Positions 1 through 9,386 are shown, numbered from the stretch's first letter. The stretch: 64,000 nucleotides of DNA from JACKAF01 sp041391485 (GCA_041391485.1 JAWKNY010000017.1:13768-77767); one strand, 5' to 3'. The notes: generated from the sequence alone by a model not told the origin. Made by a program: numbers and translations.

Positions 1-540
1 AAGACCCATCCGAAGGTAATCGAAGAGCTCATCCCCAACGTGCTTAGCTTGGGCGTCGTACTGAAGGTAATGCAGGGGCTTTTGAAGGAGCAGGTGCCGG
101 TACGCGATATTCTCTCCATCCTTGAGACGCTCGCCAATTATGGGCCTCAGACAAAAGATCCCGAACAGCTTGTCGAGTATGTGCGCTCCGCACTCTCCAG
201 AACCATTACTCACCGCCTGTCGGTAGGAAGCAACTTGCTCGAAGTGATGACTTTTGCGCCGGATACGGAGGAGCACATTCTTCGTGCCTACAAAAAGTTG
301 GACACCGGATCGGTGCTTAATCTGGATCCCGGGTTTTTTGAGAAGCTGGTCATGCAAATTCAAAATGTGATTGAGAACCACGTCTTTGGCAGTGGCAATG
401 TGATCCTACTTTGCCACCCGCTCGTGCGTGGGCAGTTAAAGCGGCTTCTCGATCGTTTTGTTCCTAATCTGAATGTGGTCTCCGCAAACGAGATCGCATC
501 CTTTGCGAAGGTAAAATCCATCGCTACTGTGGAGGCTTAG
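1..540 (+). CDS. flhA: FlhA, C-terminal part of flagellar export gate protein (5' end outside window)
   Basis: The reading frame is open from base 1 and ends with TAG at 538-540, giving the last 179 residues. They match the cytoplasmic C-terminal domain of FlhA: an EELIPNVLSLG-type segment, then the VLKVMQGLLKEQVPVRDI helix typical of FlhA, and a terminal region rich in hydrophobic and basic residues. FlhA forms the nonameric inner-membrane export gate of the flagellar type III apparatus, and this domain docks substrate-chaperone complexes. The N-terminal membrane part lies upstream of the window. It abuts flhF with no spacer. The closest alternative, a type III secretion InvA/SctV homologue, is unlikely beside flhF and flhG. 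Confidence 0.93.
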   Translation, partial: KTHPKVIEELIPNVLSLGVVLKVMQGLLKEQVPVRDILSILETLANYGPQTKDPEQLVEYVRSALSRTITHRLSVGSNLLEVMTFAPDTEEHILRAYKKLDTGSVLNLDPGFFEKLVMQIQNVIENHVFGSGNVILLCHPLVRGQLKRLLDRFVPNLNVVSANEIASFAKVKSIATVEA

Positions 541-1605
541 GTGTTTGTAAAAAAATTTGAAGCCCGATCTTTAGAAAAAGCACTTGCCATGGTTAAAGCG
601 GAATTGGGGCCTGACGCCTTGGTTCTGTCGACGCAGAAAGTGAAAAAAGGGATTTTGCAAAAGCCCATGGTAGAGGTTACCGCTGCGTATGAGAAGGGAG
701 CGGTTAGAAAGGAAGCCGCACCCGAGAGCTTGAGTTCCATCTTCCCACACCGCAAGAAAGAGAGCCCCAGAGTGGAAGCGGCACCGTCTGCACCAGCGGC
801 GCAACGGGCCGCAACGGCGGCTTCCAAGGCCTATGCCGGCCCTGTCGGCGTGAACCAGTCCCAACTCGATCGTTTCTACAGCTTTGAAGAAAGCTTCCTG
901 CGCCAGGGATTTGAGAGTGATACGGCCCGCGATCTCACCAGACGGTTGCTTTTCGACTACTCCGTGAAAGATCTGGAAGTTCCTTCCTTCCTGGAGAAAG
1001 CGCGTACCGCAATCATGCGGGGAGGCGTCCACCACCTAAGCCTTAAGGAGTTTTGTGAAAAGCCCGGATGGCTTTTAGTGGGAAACCCCGGTGTTGGGAA
1101 GACTTCGTTTGCGGTCAAGCTGGCGATGGTGCTCAAGCGACGCAACCGCGCGGTATCGCTCGTCAGCTTGGATAGACGAAAAGTACTGGGCTCCAGTGAG
1201 CTTGCGGCCTACGCCAAGTTGCTGGATGTCCCCTTTGAAACCCAGCCAAGCGCGCGAGACGCGCGAGCGACCACGCAGTTAATTGACGGGTTTTCCATGC
1301 CGCACACTCAGGCGAATGAGCTTGAGAAGTGGCGCTGGGAGACGGGGGCTTCGGTGCTTCTAGTTCTCGATGCGACCGCCCGGCTCGCGGAGAATCTCAA
1401 GATTCTGCAGCAGAGCGAAAGCCTCAAAGTGGATGCCATTTGTTTTTCTAAAGTGGACCTGAGTTTGCACCGGGGTGTGCTGTATGAGGTCGTGCGTCGG
1501 TCCAAGATCCCGCTTCTCGGCCTTTCGAATTCCGAATCGTTCAAGAATTCACTCGAGTTTTATGAGCCGCGCGACTTTGTGCGATTTGTTCTGAAGGAAG
1601 GTTGA
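541..1605 (+). CDS. flhF: FlhF, SRP-type GTPase for flagellar placement (degenerate G domain)
   Basis: 354 residues from a GTG start directly after the flhA stop, with GGAGG five bases upstream. The N-terminus (VKKFEARSLEKALAMVKAE, then LGPDALVLSTQ) is the FlhF signature. A low-complexity Ala/Pro linker covers about residues 60-100. The NG domain follows, with a P-loop GNPGVGKTS at 181-189. FlhF is an SRP-like GTPase that sets the site and number of polar flagella together with FlhG. The usual DTAG motif (G3) is not seen: the equivalent segment reads LIDGFS at about 247-252, and the G4 motif is FSKVD (302-306). The gene body shows no frameshift, so this divergence looks real. Identification is firm; GTPase competence is uncertain. 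Confidence 0.92.
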   Translation: MFVKKFEARSLEKALAMVKAELGPDALVLSTQKVKKGILQKPMVEVTAAYEKGAVRKEAAPESLSSIFPHRKKESPRVEAAPSAPAAQRAATAASKAYAGPVGVNQSQLDRFYSFEESFLRQGFESDTARDLTRRLLFDYSVKDLEVPSFLEKARTAIMRGGVHHLSLKEFCEKPGWLLVGNPGVGKTSFAVKLAMVLKRRNRAVSLVSLDRRKVLGSSELAAYAKLLDVPFETQPSARDARATTQLIDGFSMPHTQANELEKWRWETGASVLLVLDATARLAENLKILQQSESLKVDAICFSKVDLSLHRGVLYEVVRRSKIPLLGLSNSESFKNSLEFYEPRDFVRFVLKEG

Positions 1606-1607
1606 TC

Positions 1608-2408
1608 ATGTCGAAGGTCATTTCATTTTCAAGTGGCAAGGGCGGAGTGGGTAAGACGACACTCGTCGCTAATCTGGGGCATTTGTGGGCCAAGCGTGGT
1701 TCCAAGACGCTTCTGGTCGATGCCGACTGGACATTGGGGAAGCTCGGGATCGCTCTGGGCGCACGTCCCAAATGGACCGTTGAAAGTGCACTTACGGGTA
1801 GGGTCACGCTCGCTCAGGCGGTCTTTCCGGTTGCCGAAAACCTGGATCTGCTGGCTTCTCCGTCGGGGCTTATTGGCTTTGAAGAGCTAAACGCTGGGCA
1901 ACGCACCCAACTTTTTTACGAACTCGAGAGTGTGAGCTCGCAGTACGACGTAGTTCTCATGGATCATTCGAGCGGGGTGGATTGGGGCGTCATTCAATTT
2001 GCTGCGGCCGCACACCAGCATGTGATTGTCACCACGACTGAGCCTACTAGTTATATGGATGCCTATGCTATAATGAAAATACTCTCTAAGCGCTTCAAGG
2101 TGAATGAGTTCTGGTTGGTGGTTACGATGAGCCCGAACGGTTCCGGGACGGCGCAGCGCATCCACCGCTTTACCGAGTTTGTGCGGAATCAATTGCTGGT
2201 TCGAGTGCACCTTCTGGAGACATTTCAGTTGGAACCCAAACTTTCCGAGTCCATTCGCATTCAGAAGCCCTTTGTAGAGCAGTTTCCCGACGCGGTTTTA
2301 ACTTCCAGACTTGAAGCATTAAGTCTGAAGCTTGAGGCTGCACGAGGCCAAGTTTCCAGTGGGCTTCGATATTTTTACTCCCAAAATTCTTCTCTTTTAG
2401 CGAGATAA
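1608..2408 (+). CDS. flhG: FlhG/FleN (MinD-like ATPase, flagellar number control)
   Basis: 266 residues from ATG 1608, with GGAAGG six bases upstream; an in-frame TTG at 1602 is less likely. It begins SKVISFSSGKGGVGKTT, the deviant Walker A motif of MinD/ParA ATPases, followed by a LLVDADWTLGKL segment (Walker A') and MDHSSGVD at the Walker B position, where relatives more often have DTGAG. FlhG acts at the membrane as the negative regulator of flagellar number and partner of FlhF, and in several bacteria it also restrains the sigma-54 flagellar activator. It lies two bases after the flhF stop and five before fliA, so it is part of the same operon. Confidence 0.92.
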   Translation: MSKVISFSSGKGGVGKTTLVANLGHLWAKRGSKTLLVDADWTLGKLGIALGARPKWTVESALTGRVTLAQAVFPVAENLDLLASPSGLIGFEELNAGQRTQLFYELESVSSQYDVVLMDHSSGVDWGVIQFAAAAHQHVIVTTTEPTSYMDAYAIMKILSKRFKVNEFWLVVTMSPNGSGTAQRIHRFTEFVRNQLLVRVHLLETFQLEPKLSESIRIQKPFVEQFPDAVLTSRLEALSLKLEAARGQVSSGLRYFYSQNSSLLAR

Positions 2409-2412
2409 ATAT

Positions 2413-3183
2413 ATGTCTACTGCCGCGCGGAAATACAAAACCAAAAAACGGCGCATCGATAAGCGTACGAAAGAAAAGCTCATCATTGAGTACGCTCCGC
2501 TTATCAAGTTCATTGCCCAGAAGATCGCCGTGAGGTTGCCTTCCAATATCGAGTTTGACGACTTGGTAAGTAGCGGTGTGATCGGATTGATGGACGCGAT
2601 CGACAAGTATGATCCAACGCGCGACAATAAGTTTAAGACCTACGCCGAATTTCGTATTCGCGGGGCGATTCTCGACGAATTGCGTGCGCAGGACTGGGTA
2701 CCCCGGTCGGTTCGTGAGAAAGCCAAGCAGCTTGAGCGAGCGCATCTGCGGCTAGAGCAGCAACTGGGCCGAGTTCCCACGGAAGACGAGATTACCTCTG
2801 AGCTGGGCCTCAATAAGGACGAGTATTACGACCTATTGAACCAAGTGAAGTCGGTTTCTATCCTAAGCTTGGATGAAGCGGGAAGCTTCAATAGCTCGGA
2901 TCGCAAAAGCATTCTCAGCCTACTTGAAAGCCGCAAGATCCCCAGTCCCATAACGCAGCTCAACATCAAAGCCATTAAGGAAGTTGTGACCCGAGCGATC
3001 GAAAGCCTTCCCGAAAAGCAGCGGCTTGTGTTAAGTCTTTATTATTACGAGGATTTGAACCTGAAGGAGATCGGCGAGGTTCTGGACGTAACAGAAAGCC
3101 GAGTGTCTCAGCTCCACACACAGGCGATCCTCTGGTTGCGACGCAAGCTGCGTTCGTATTTTGAAGAGGAAACACAACCTTGA
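2413..3183 (+). CDS. fliA: RNA polymerase sigma-28 factor FliA
   Basis: 256 residues. Region 2 is clear: EYAPLIKFIAQKIAVRLP, then FDDLVSSGVIGLMDAIDKYD and the RIRGAILDELRAQDWVPRSV block diagnostic of FliA/WhiG sigma factors. Region 3 (about 90-130) and region 4, with a LNLKEIGEVLDVTESRVSQ helix-turn-helix, complete it. FliA directs late flagellar genes (flagellin, motor, chemotaxis). Its antagonist FlgM is encoded at 57.5 kb in this window. The stop overlaps the start of the downstream recombinase by four bases. An N-terminal Lys/Arg-rich stretch of about 20 residues precedes region 2. Confidence 0.95.
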   Translation: MSTAARKYKTKKRRIDKRTKEKLIIEYAPLIKFIAQKIAVRLPSNIEFDDLVSSGVIGLMDAIDKYDPTRDNKFKTYAEFRIRGAILDELRAQDWVPRSVREKAKQLERAHLRLEQQLGRVPTEDEITSELGLNKDEYYDLLNQVKSVSILSLDEAGSFNSSDRKSILSLLESRKIPSPITQLNIKAIKEVVTRAIESLPEKQRLVLSLYYYEDLNLKEIGEVLDVTESRVSQLHTQAILWLRRKLRSYFEEETQP

Positions 3184-4079
3184 ATGAAGGGTACAATCCC
3201 GTCCACGAATTCATTTCCTATATCAGTGTAGAAAAAGGCCTTTCCCCCAATACCCGTCTCGCTTACGAAAAAGATTTAGAGCAGTACGTGACCTTTTGTG
3301 AAAGCAAGGGTCTGGACGTCCTGCGCGTGGAGCTTAAAGATCTGCGACAGTTTCTGGCCCGCCTCCGCGGGCGACAGTTGTCTAGTCGCACGCTTGCCCG
3401 CAAGCTCACCGCGGTGAAGCAGCTTTATAAGTTTCTCTTAAGAGAAGATCGCATTGAAAGCGATCCCGCCGAGCTCTTAAGCATTTCCTTAAAGAATCGA
3501 ACGCTTCCGAAAGTTCTCTCGGTCAAAGAAATGGTCTCTGTCATCGAGGCGGCCACAGGCGCCACCGAAGCCGAGACGCGGGACCGCGCACTTTTGGAAC
3601 TTTGGTACGCCACAGGGTGTCGCATCTCTGAGCTGGTGCAGCTGAAAATTAGTAACCTGGATCTGAAAGAGGGAGTGGTAAAATTTCAGGGCAAGGGTGG
3701 CAAGGAGCGTTTGGTCCCTGTACACAAGCAAGCACTGGAGTGGTGCGAAAAGTACAAGGCGGTCCGCCACAAATGGGTTCTGGAAGCCGGCTTGACGGAT
3801 AGCCACTGCTTTTTTCTCACTCAGCAGGCCAAAGAATTTTCGCGCCAAGGGATGTGGAAGATCGTGAAAAAGTATGCGCAGAAAGCCGGAATTCCGCGAA
3901 GGGTGTGGCCTCACATGATTCGTCACACTTTTGCGACCCACATCCTAAACGGCGGTGCCGATTTGAGAGCGGTCCAAGAGCTTTTGGGTCATCGATCCAT
4001 CAGCACGACCGAAGTGTACACGCACCTAGACATCGAAAATCTAAAATCAATGCAATTGAAATATCACCCCAGAAGTTAG
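3180..4079 (+). CDS. xerD: Tyrosine recombinase of the XerC/XerD family
   Basis: 299 residues from TTG 3180, overlapping the fliA stop by four bases; GAGGA lies about nine bases upstream. The N-terminal SAM-like core-binding domain (about 5-90) is followed by a catalytic domain with all expected residues: R148 (ATGCRISEL), K172 (GKGGKERLVP), H245 and R248 (HMIRHTFATH), H271 (LLGHRSIS) and Y280 (TEVYTH). Xer recombinases resolve chromosome dimers at dif. Length and motifs fit Xer rather than phage integrases, and no attachment site or phage gene is nearby. C versus D cannot be settled from this sequence. Its place in a flagellar operon looks like transcriptional hitch-hiking. Confidence 0.88.
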   Translation: MNEGYNPVHEFISYISVEKGLSPNTRLAYEKDLEQYVTFCESKGLDVLRVELKDLRQFLARLRGRQLSSRTLARKLTAVKQLYKFLLREDRIESDPAELLSISLKNRTLPKVLSVKEMVSVIEAATGATEAETRDRALLELWYATGCRISELVQLKISNLDLKEGVVKFQGKGGKERLVPVHKQALEWCEKYKAVRHKWVLEAGLTDSHCFFLTQQAKEFSRQGMWKIVKKYAQKAGIPRRVWPHMIRHTFATHILNGGADLRAVQELLGHRSISTTEVYTHLDIENLKSMQLKYHPRS

Positions 4080-4097
4080 TCGGGGAAAGGGGAAAAC

Positions 4098-4995
4098 ATG
4101 CGGGTATTCTTACTTTGTAGTGTGGTGAGTCTTTGCTTGAGCGGGTGTATTTTTAACACCCAGAAAGATCGCAAAGTGGAGCAAGGGGTGGACACCACCT
4201 ATGGAGCGATCCTGGTGCGCGAAATCCAGGGAGACGAAAAGACTGCTTATGTTTACGCAGAATTCGCCAAAGACGCCGGCACGCGCGGAACGCAGCAGGT
4301 CATTACGCGAGAGGTATTGAAGAGCTTGAAGGCGCCCAATACCGCGATCCCTGAAGCCGCCGCTAACCCTTGCAAGGTGGAAACGATTTCGGACTCGGGA
4401 AGGGATCTCTTTGATCCGTCAAAAAGAGTTTCCGTGGGCGAGTTACTCTATGGTCCGGCGGCAAACCAGCAACTTTTGCTTCCCGTACCCGCTGAAGATT
4501 TGATTTACCTCGAATACCTGCCTTCAGGATTCGACTCGGAGTTAAAGCAAATCAAAGCCAAGGAGCGATAAGATCGGTGGATTTTCGGCAGCGTTCTCGG
4601 TTCCGACCACCCTGGACGGGGTGGCGGTAAACGGGCAAGACGTCGCGACGGAAAGCATTGTGATCGATAAAAAAGATCCCTTAATCGTGGAATGGGACGC
4701 TCCCTTTCTGGTGAACGAAGACAGCATCATGGCCCTTTTTGTAACGGCGAAGGATAGCTTTGGTACGCGCGTGCTGAAGTGTTTGGAATTCGAAAAACTG
4801 ATCACCTACGGTGGATCGAGTGTGAAAGAATGGCGGATAGAGCCTGAGTTGCTCGCTAAACTGCCGCCCGATTCCAAAGCCAAGTTCAAGCTCTTACGGG
4901 GGCACCTGGCAACCTTGAGTTCTTCGGACAAGTCTCTTGCCCTGGATATCGAAGCGACCCGCAGCTGGGAAAAAGTGTTTGAGCTGAAGTTGTAG
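4098..4995 (+). CDS. Predicted outer-membrane lipoprotein (frameshifted)
   Basis: The first part, 4098-4571, starts with a lipoprotein signal (MRVFLLCSVVSLCLSGC), cysteine about residue 17. The original frame stops at 4569-4571. The +1 frame continues from about 4565 through 4995 without a stop and without its own start or ribosome-binding site (DKIGGFSAAFSVPTTLDG and onward). The simplest reading is one protein of about 299 residues with a single-base shift near 4555-4570. No enzymatic motif is recognised; the C-terminal half looks beta-rich. GGGGAAAAC precedes the ATG. It is 18 bases downstream of xerD, so co-transcription is possible. Function unknown. Confidence 0.65.
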
Positions 4996-5229
4996 GGATT
5001 TGATCTAATCGGGAAGAGAGCTATTCGGGAGAATGGGTACGGTCTGGTTCCCCAGGCCGCAGCCATTACCCAAATCACTATTCTGTCTAGAAAATCGTGG
5101 CCTTTCAGCAACCGTCTTCTACCTTCCTATTAAGCAAGCGCTGTGCCAAAGCTGTCAGGCACGAGACTCAGCGGAAATGTACTCAAGCAGTACAATTCCG
5201 GTGAATCATCTCAAAAATGTTGCAACAAA
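4996..5229. other. Convergent intergenic stretch, no gene recognised
   Basis: 234 bases between the lipoprotein gene and the response regulator, whose 3' ends face each other. I see no stem-loop followed by a T-run. The only notable element is a ten-base palindrome, TGTTGCAACA, at 5218-5227 just before the response regulator stop. No RNA gene was recognised. Confidence 0.4.
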
Positions 5230-6702
5230 TTAGAACGAACGGTGTTTGAAACGATCGCAGTCGATGTTGTACCGTTTCATCATTCGGTAGATTTTGGTCC
5301 GATATTGCCCGGACAATCTGGAGGCCTCCGAGATATTGCCGTGAGTGGCAGCGAGCAGGCTCGTTAGGTATTTCTGCTCAAACCGTTTTTTGGCTTCTGC
5401 GTAGGGCGAGATTCCCCCGTCGCCTCCAAAACCTTCCTCTAAGGTCAGCTTGTCCGCTACGGGAACGGGTTGGGGCTGCAGCTGCTGAAATAGATCGTGC
5501 AGATCCAATTTGCTTTCTCGCGAGAGCACAACGCCTCGTTCAATGGCGTTTTGCAATTCTCGAATGTTTCCCGGCCAGTCGTGGGAGGTCAGTCGTGCCA
5601 TCACCTCATGGGTAGGGACGGCGACTGTTTTTTTGAATCGGTCGTTGAATCGGCTAATGAAGTGGTAAACGAGAAAGGGGATGTCTTCCCGGCGCTCGCG
5701 TAGAGGTGGCAGATCCACTCTTAGGACCGAGAGACGGTAAAACAAGTCTTCTCGGAAGCGGCCCGCCCGAACTTCCTCTTCGAGATCGCGGTTTGTCGAC
5801 GCGATGACTCGCACATCCACTCGCATAGGTTCGGAAGAGCCAATCGGGGTAATCTCACGTTCCTGCAACACACGGAGCAATTTCACCTGGAGCGAAAGCG
5901 GCATCTCGCCGATTTCATCGAGGAGCAAAGTCCCACCGGAGCAGACCTCAAAAATTCCCTTGCGATCGGCCTTCGCATCCGTAAACGCACTCTTTTTGTG
6001 ACCAAAAAGTTCAGACTCCAGAAGGTTCTCCGGAATCGCGCCACAGTTAATGGCTCCAAAGCGGTTTTCACTGCGATTGGACAAACGGTGCAACGCGCGC
6101 GCGACCAATTCTTTTCCGGTGCCCGACTCTCCCGTCACCAGAACCGTGGAGTCCACATCCTTCATGCGGTTGATGGAGTCCAAAACATGGGCCATCGCAG
6201 CGCTTACACCCACAATTCCCAAGTTCTCGGGAAAGGGCTCATCCCGTAGCGCTGCAATACCGTACTGCGAGAAAACGGTTGCTTTGAGCTCATTGGCGAG
6301 TACCTGGGGGTCCGACGACTTGATAAGGAAGTTGGAGGCGCCCATACGCATGGCTTGGACCGCGAGATCCACCGAGCCGTGACCGGTCATCACACTGATC
6401 TTTAGCGCCGGGTTTTCTCGGATAATGGCAGGCAGAGCATCCAGTCCGTTTTCGTTGGAGAGAAAGATATCGAGTAAAACGGCGTCAAACGCCTGATTCC
6501 GAAGCGCCTGGCGCAACTCCTGCAGGCTGCCGCAGTCCTGAACCCGAAACCCCTCGTACTCAAGGTTGGTCTTGAGCAGAAGACGAACGTCCTCGTCATC
6601 ATCGACGATGAGAATCCGCCTGGAAGGCGTTTCCACCTTCGTGGGTTCAACAAACTTGGTAGCTTCAACCGAAAAATTTTGACGCAACGTTGGTATCCTC
6701 AT
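5230..6702 (-). CDS. NtrC-family sigma-54 response regulator with altered GAFTGA loop
   Basis: 490 residues from ATG 6702; a TTG 57 bases upstream would add 19 residues. Domains in order: receiver (RRILIVDDDED acidic pocket; phosphoacceptor Asp about 78 in LLDIFLSNENG), AAA+ domain (Walker A GESGTGKE, Walker B LLLDEIGEMP, RREDIPFL), and a C-terminal Fis-type helix-turn-helix (NISEASRLSG...KIYRMMKRY). The sigma-54-contacting loop reads SAFTDA in place of the consensus GAFTGA; the DNA shows no frameshift. It lies about 110 bases downstream of the hybrid kinase on the same strand, so the two probably form one phosphorelay. Likely targets are the sigma-54 promoters at 9.8-10.0 kb. Confidence 0.9.
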   Translation of the reverse strand: MRIPTLRQNFSVEATKFVEPTKVETPSRRILIVDDDEDVRLLLKTNLEYEGFRVQDCGSLQELRQALRNQAFDAVLLDIFLSNENGLDALPAIIRENPALKISVMTGHGSVDLAVQAMRMGASNFLIKSSDPQVLANELKATVFSQYGIAALRDEPFPENLGIVGVSAAMAHVLDSINRMKDVDSTVLVTGESGTGKELVARALHRLSNRSENRFGAINCGAIPENLLESELFGHKKSAFTDAKADRKGIFEVCSGGTLLLDEIGEMPLSLQVKLLRVLQEREITPIGSSEPMRVDVRVIASTNRDLEEEVRAGRFREDLFYRLSVLRVDLPPLRERREDIPFLVYHFISRFNDRFKKTVAVPTHEVMARLTSHDWPGNIRELQNAIERGVVLSRESKLDLHDLFQQLQPQPVPVADKLTLEEGFGGDGGISPYAEAKKRFEQKYLTSLLAATHGNISEASRLSGQYRTKIYRMMKRYNIDCDRFKHRSF

Positions 6703-6812
6703 TAAAAGATCTGATCGTTGCCCCGACCCACGCGTGCATCCTGACCCAAAATGGTTCAAAAAGTCAAATCTTGTCTTGCGCCGCTCGCGCCCGCAAACCC
6801 ATAAAATTCAAT

Positions 6813-9386
6813 TTAAATCGCGAGTTGCGCCCGCGCGCACTGTTTTGCGAACTCCGCCACCAACGGTTCCAGCCGATCCGAAGTCTCGGGTGCGAGCCGT
6901 GCCTGCTCCTCAATGGAGCGGGCTATCTCGGTAAGCTGGGGGAAACCGTAACCGCCAGCCGCTCCTTTGATCTGGTGCGCGACTGAGGCCAGTTCCTGCC
7001 AGTCATGGCTGGAAAGGGCTTTTCGCAAACTATTCACGCGAAGAGGGAGCCGTTTCACAAACCCGTGAATGATGGGCTTTACCCGCGGATCGTCGGCATA
7101 TTCTGAGTACAGCGGGGAGGTTTCCGTTTCATTCATTGGCATGGCCTGTCTCCTTCGGTGTTCAAAACGTTCCCGCCCAATAGGGATGGCTCCTGAGTCG
7201 GAAGGCCCTAAATGCTTTGAAAGGGTCTCAATCAACTTTTCGGGCTTAAAAGGTTTTACCAAATAGTCCGTAAAACCGTCATTAAGATACGTTGCACGCT
7301 CTTTGGGGATACCCGCTGCTGTGAGTGCGACGATGGGTAACCTGCAACCGGATTCGCGCAACCTTGCGGTGGCCTCTTTGCCGCCCAAAACAGGCATCTG
7401 GATATCCATCAGGATGATGTCAAATTCGTTCTCATTCGCCAGTTCAATGGCTTCAATTCCGTTGCCCGCGAGCGATACGGTAGCACCCGCTTCTTTGAGG
7501 AAAAAGCCCACGACTTCCTGGTTGTCCACGCCGTCTTCCACAAGCAGGATTCGCGTGCCACGCAGGTGAGGGTCCAAATATTTGGCGCGCTCTGTTTGAG
7601 CAAAGGAATTGGAGGGTGCGAGCAAGCTGCGCGCATCAATCATTCCGGAGGAGTCGATGGGACCTGTCTTTATCTCGAATCTAAAAGTACTACCGCCACT
7701 CAAGTCGCTTTGAAGGAGAACCAGATCGCCGCCCAGTTCGCGCGCGAGGCGGCGCGATAGAGTGAGACCTAAACCCGTGCCTCCGTATTTTCGTGTGATA
7801 GAGCTGTCGCCCTGACAGAACGATTCGAAAATGCGCTCCTGCTGATCCGCAGAGAGACCGCAGCCAGTGTCCGAAACGGTGATACGGAGTGCCGGATCGC
7901 TGAGGTGGCGGACCGACTCCAAGGTAACGAGAATCGATCCTCGTTCCGTAAACTTGATTGCGTTTCCAATCACGTTGTTCAATATCTGCCGCAGTCGGTT
8001 GGGATCGGATTGGATCTCGGCCGGAATCGGGTTGAGAAATTGAATATCCATGCTGAGTCCCTTGCGCTCGGCCTGCGTTTGCAGATCCAACAAACAAGGG
8101 GCAAGTTCATGCAGGATGGGAAAGCGGATGCTTTCTGTGTCGAGTTTGCCGGCCTCTACCTTTGTCAGATCCAAAATATCGTCGATGAGACAAAGCAAAT
8201 GATCCAAGTTGTAGCGAGCTCGGTGGATGTAGTGAACGCGTGTTTCCAAAGAGTCTGTGCGGTTACTCACCAACGATTGGAAAAGCATCTCAAGGTAACC
8301 CGAGATGGCGTTCAGCGGAGTGCGCATTTCGTGGCTCATGTTGGCAAGAAATTCGCTTTTCGTCCGGTTGGCATTGTCGGCCGCTTGTTTGGCTTCGCGT
8401 AAGCTGAGCTCGTATTCTTTGCGGCTGGTGATATCGGTCGCCATCCCAAGTACGCAGGCTTTTCCCTGCCAGTGGATGAGCTCGAACGAAGCGTCGATGT
8501 TCTTGAGCTGTCCGTTGCGCGTTCTGATGTGGCAATCCAATTCCTTCAGAGATCCGGTATTGGAAAGGGCCTGGGCTAAACGGTTGCGTTCTTTAAGATC
8601 GGGCCAAATCCCCAATTCGAAGGTGGTTCTTCCGATGAGTTCTTCGCGATCGTACTCAAGGAGCTTCAAAAACTTTTCGTTGGCATCGATGAATTTTCCA
8701 TCTTCAATGCTTGAAATCGCCATGCAAGCGGGGCTTGAGGAAAAGGCCTGCTTAAAAAGCTCCTCGGAGTGTTGCGCTTTTTCGTCCGAGCGTTGTTTGG
8801 CGGTGTTGTCGAGAAGTTTGACCAGGCTTGCGTAGAGTTTCCCGCATTCATCATAGAGTGGACTAGCGCTCACTTGGAGCGAACGGCCTTTAGTAAAAGC
8901 GTTCAGGACAAAAATATCGGTAGAGGCGTGGAGTTCGCCACGGGCTGCTGCCAGAAAGGGGTGCGACTCTCGCGGGAGAGTGGCGAATCGATTGGGTACA
9001 AAGAACCCGTGGACTGTGGCCCATTCGGAGTAATCTCGGCCAAGGGGAACCGCCCGAATCTCACTCCCTAAGAAGGTTTTGGCTTTCTCGTTCATGTAAA
9101 GGACACGGCCCTGCGTATCGACGACGCAAACCCCTTCAAGCAGGGAGTCCAGAACTCCCCAGCCCGATGTCTGATCGAGTTCGTAAACGAGCTTCTTGTC
9201 TCCCCACATCCAATAAGCGAGCAGGCCCATCTGAATGATAAGGCCCAGAATCGCCAACGGGAGTAGCCAGATTTTGAGCGCTGGGGCTTGTAGGAAAATG
9301 AGGCAAACGATCGCAATGAGGCCAGTAACGAGCAACGTTACCGCCAACGTGTTTCGCCCCCCGGGAAATGGATTCGACTTTTTCAT
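6813..9386 (-). CDS. Membrane-bound hybrid histidine kinase (PAS-PAS-HisKA-HATPase-REC-HPt)
   Basis: 857 residues. Two hydrophobic segments at about 13-33 and 38-60 anchor it in the inner membrane with almost no periplasmic loop, so sensing is probably cytoplasmic or intramembrane. Two PAS-like domains follow (about 75-190 and 205-325), then HisKA with the phosphorylated His352 (NMSHEMRTPLNAI), an HATPase domain (N box NVIGNAIKFT, G boxes DTGCG and GGTGLGL), a receiver with Asp661 (ILMDIQMPVLGG) and a C-terminal HPt domain with His804 (AHQIKGAAGGYG). This is a complete His-Asp-His relay whose final acceptor is most likely the downstream NtrC-type regulator. The ligand is unknown. Confidence 0.93.
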   Translation of the reverse strand: MKKSNPFPGGRNTLAVTLLVTGLIAIVCLIFLQAPALKIWLLPLAILGLIIQMGLLAYWMWGDKKLVYELDQTSGWGVLDSLLEGVCVVDTQGRVLYMNEKAKTFLGSEIRAVPLGRDYSEWATVHGFFVPNRFATLPRESHPFLAAARGELHASTDIFVLNAFTKGRSLQVSASPLYDECGKLYASLVKLLDNTAKQRSDEKAQHSEELFKQAFSSSPACMAISSIEDGKFIDANEKFLKLLEYDREELIGRTTFELGIWPDLKERNRLAQALSNTGSLKELDCHIRTRNGQLKNIDASFELIHWQGKACVLGMATDITSRKEYELSLREAKQAADNANRTKSEFLANMSHEMRTPLNAISGYLEMLFQSLVSNRTDSLETRVHYIHRARYNLDHLLCLIDDILDLTKVEAGKLDTESIRFPILHELAPCLLDLQTQAERKGLSMDIQFLNPIPAEIQSDPNRLRQILNNVIGNAIKFTERGSILVTLESVRHLSDPALRITVSDTGCGLSADQQERIFESFCQGDSSITRKYGGTGLGLTLSRRLARELGGDLVLLQSDLSGGSTFRFEIKTGPIDSSGMIDARSLLAPSNSFAQTERAKYLDPHLRGTRILLVEDGVDNQEVVGFFLKEAGATVSLAGNGIEAIELANENEFDIILMDIQMPVLGGKEATARLRESGCRLPIVALTAAGIPKERATYLNDGFTDYLVKPFKPEKLIETLSKHLGPSDSGAIPIGRERFEHRRRQAMPMNETETSPLYSEYADDPRVKPIIHGFVKRLPLRVNSLRKALSSHDWQELASVAHQIKGAAGGYGFPQLTEIARSIEEQARLAPETSDRLEPLVAEFAKQCARAQLAI

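Noticed and set aside
3180..4079. The tyrosine recombinase as an integrase of a mobile element
   Set aside because: Length and catalytic spacing fit XerC/D, it is embedded in a flagellar operon, and no att repeats, tRNA junction or phage genes accompany it.
5218..5227. Palindrome TGTTGCAACA as an operator
   Set aside because: It lies at a convergent gene junction without a promoter to control; ten-base palindromes arise by chance at this scale.
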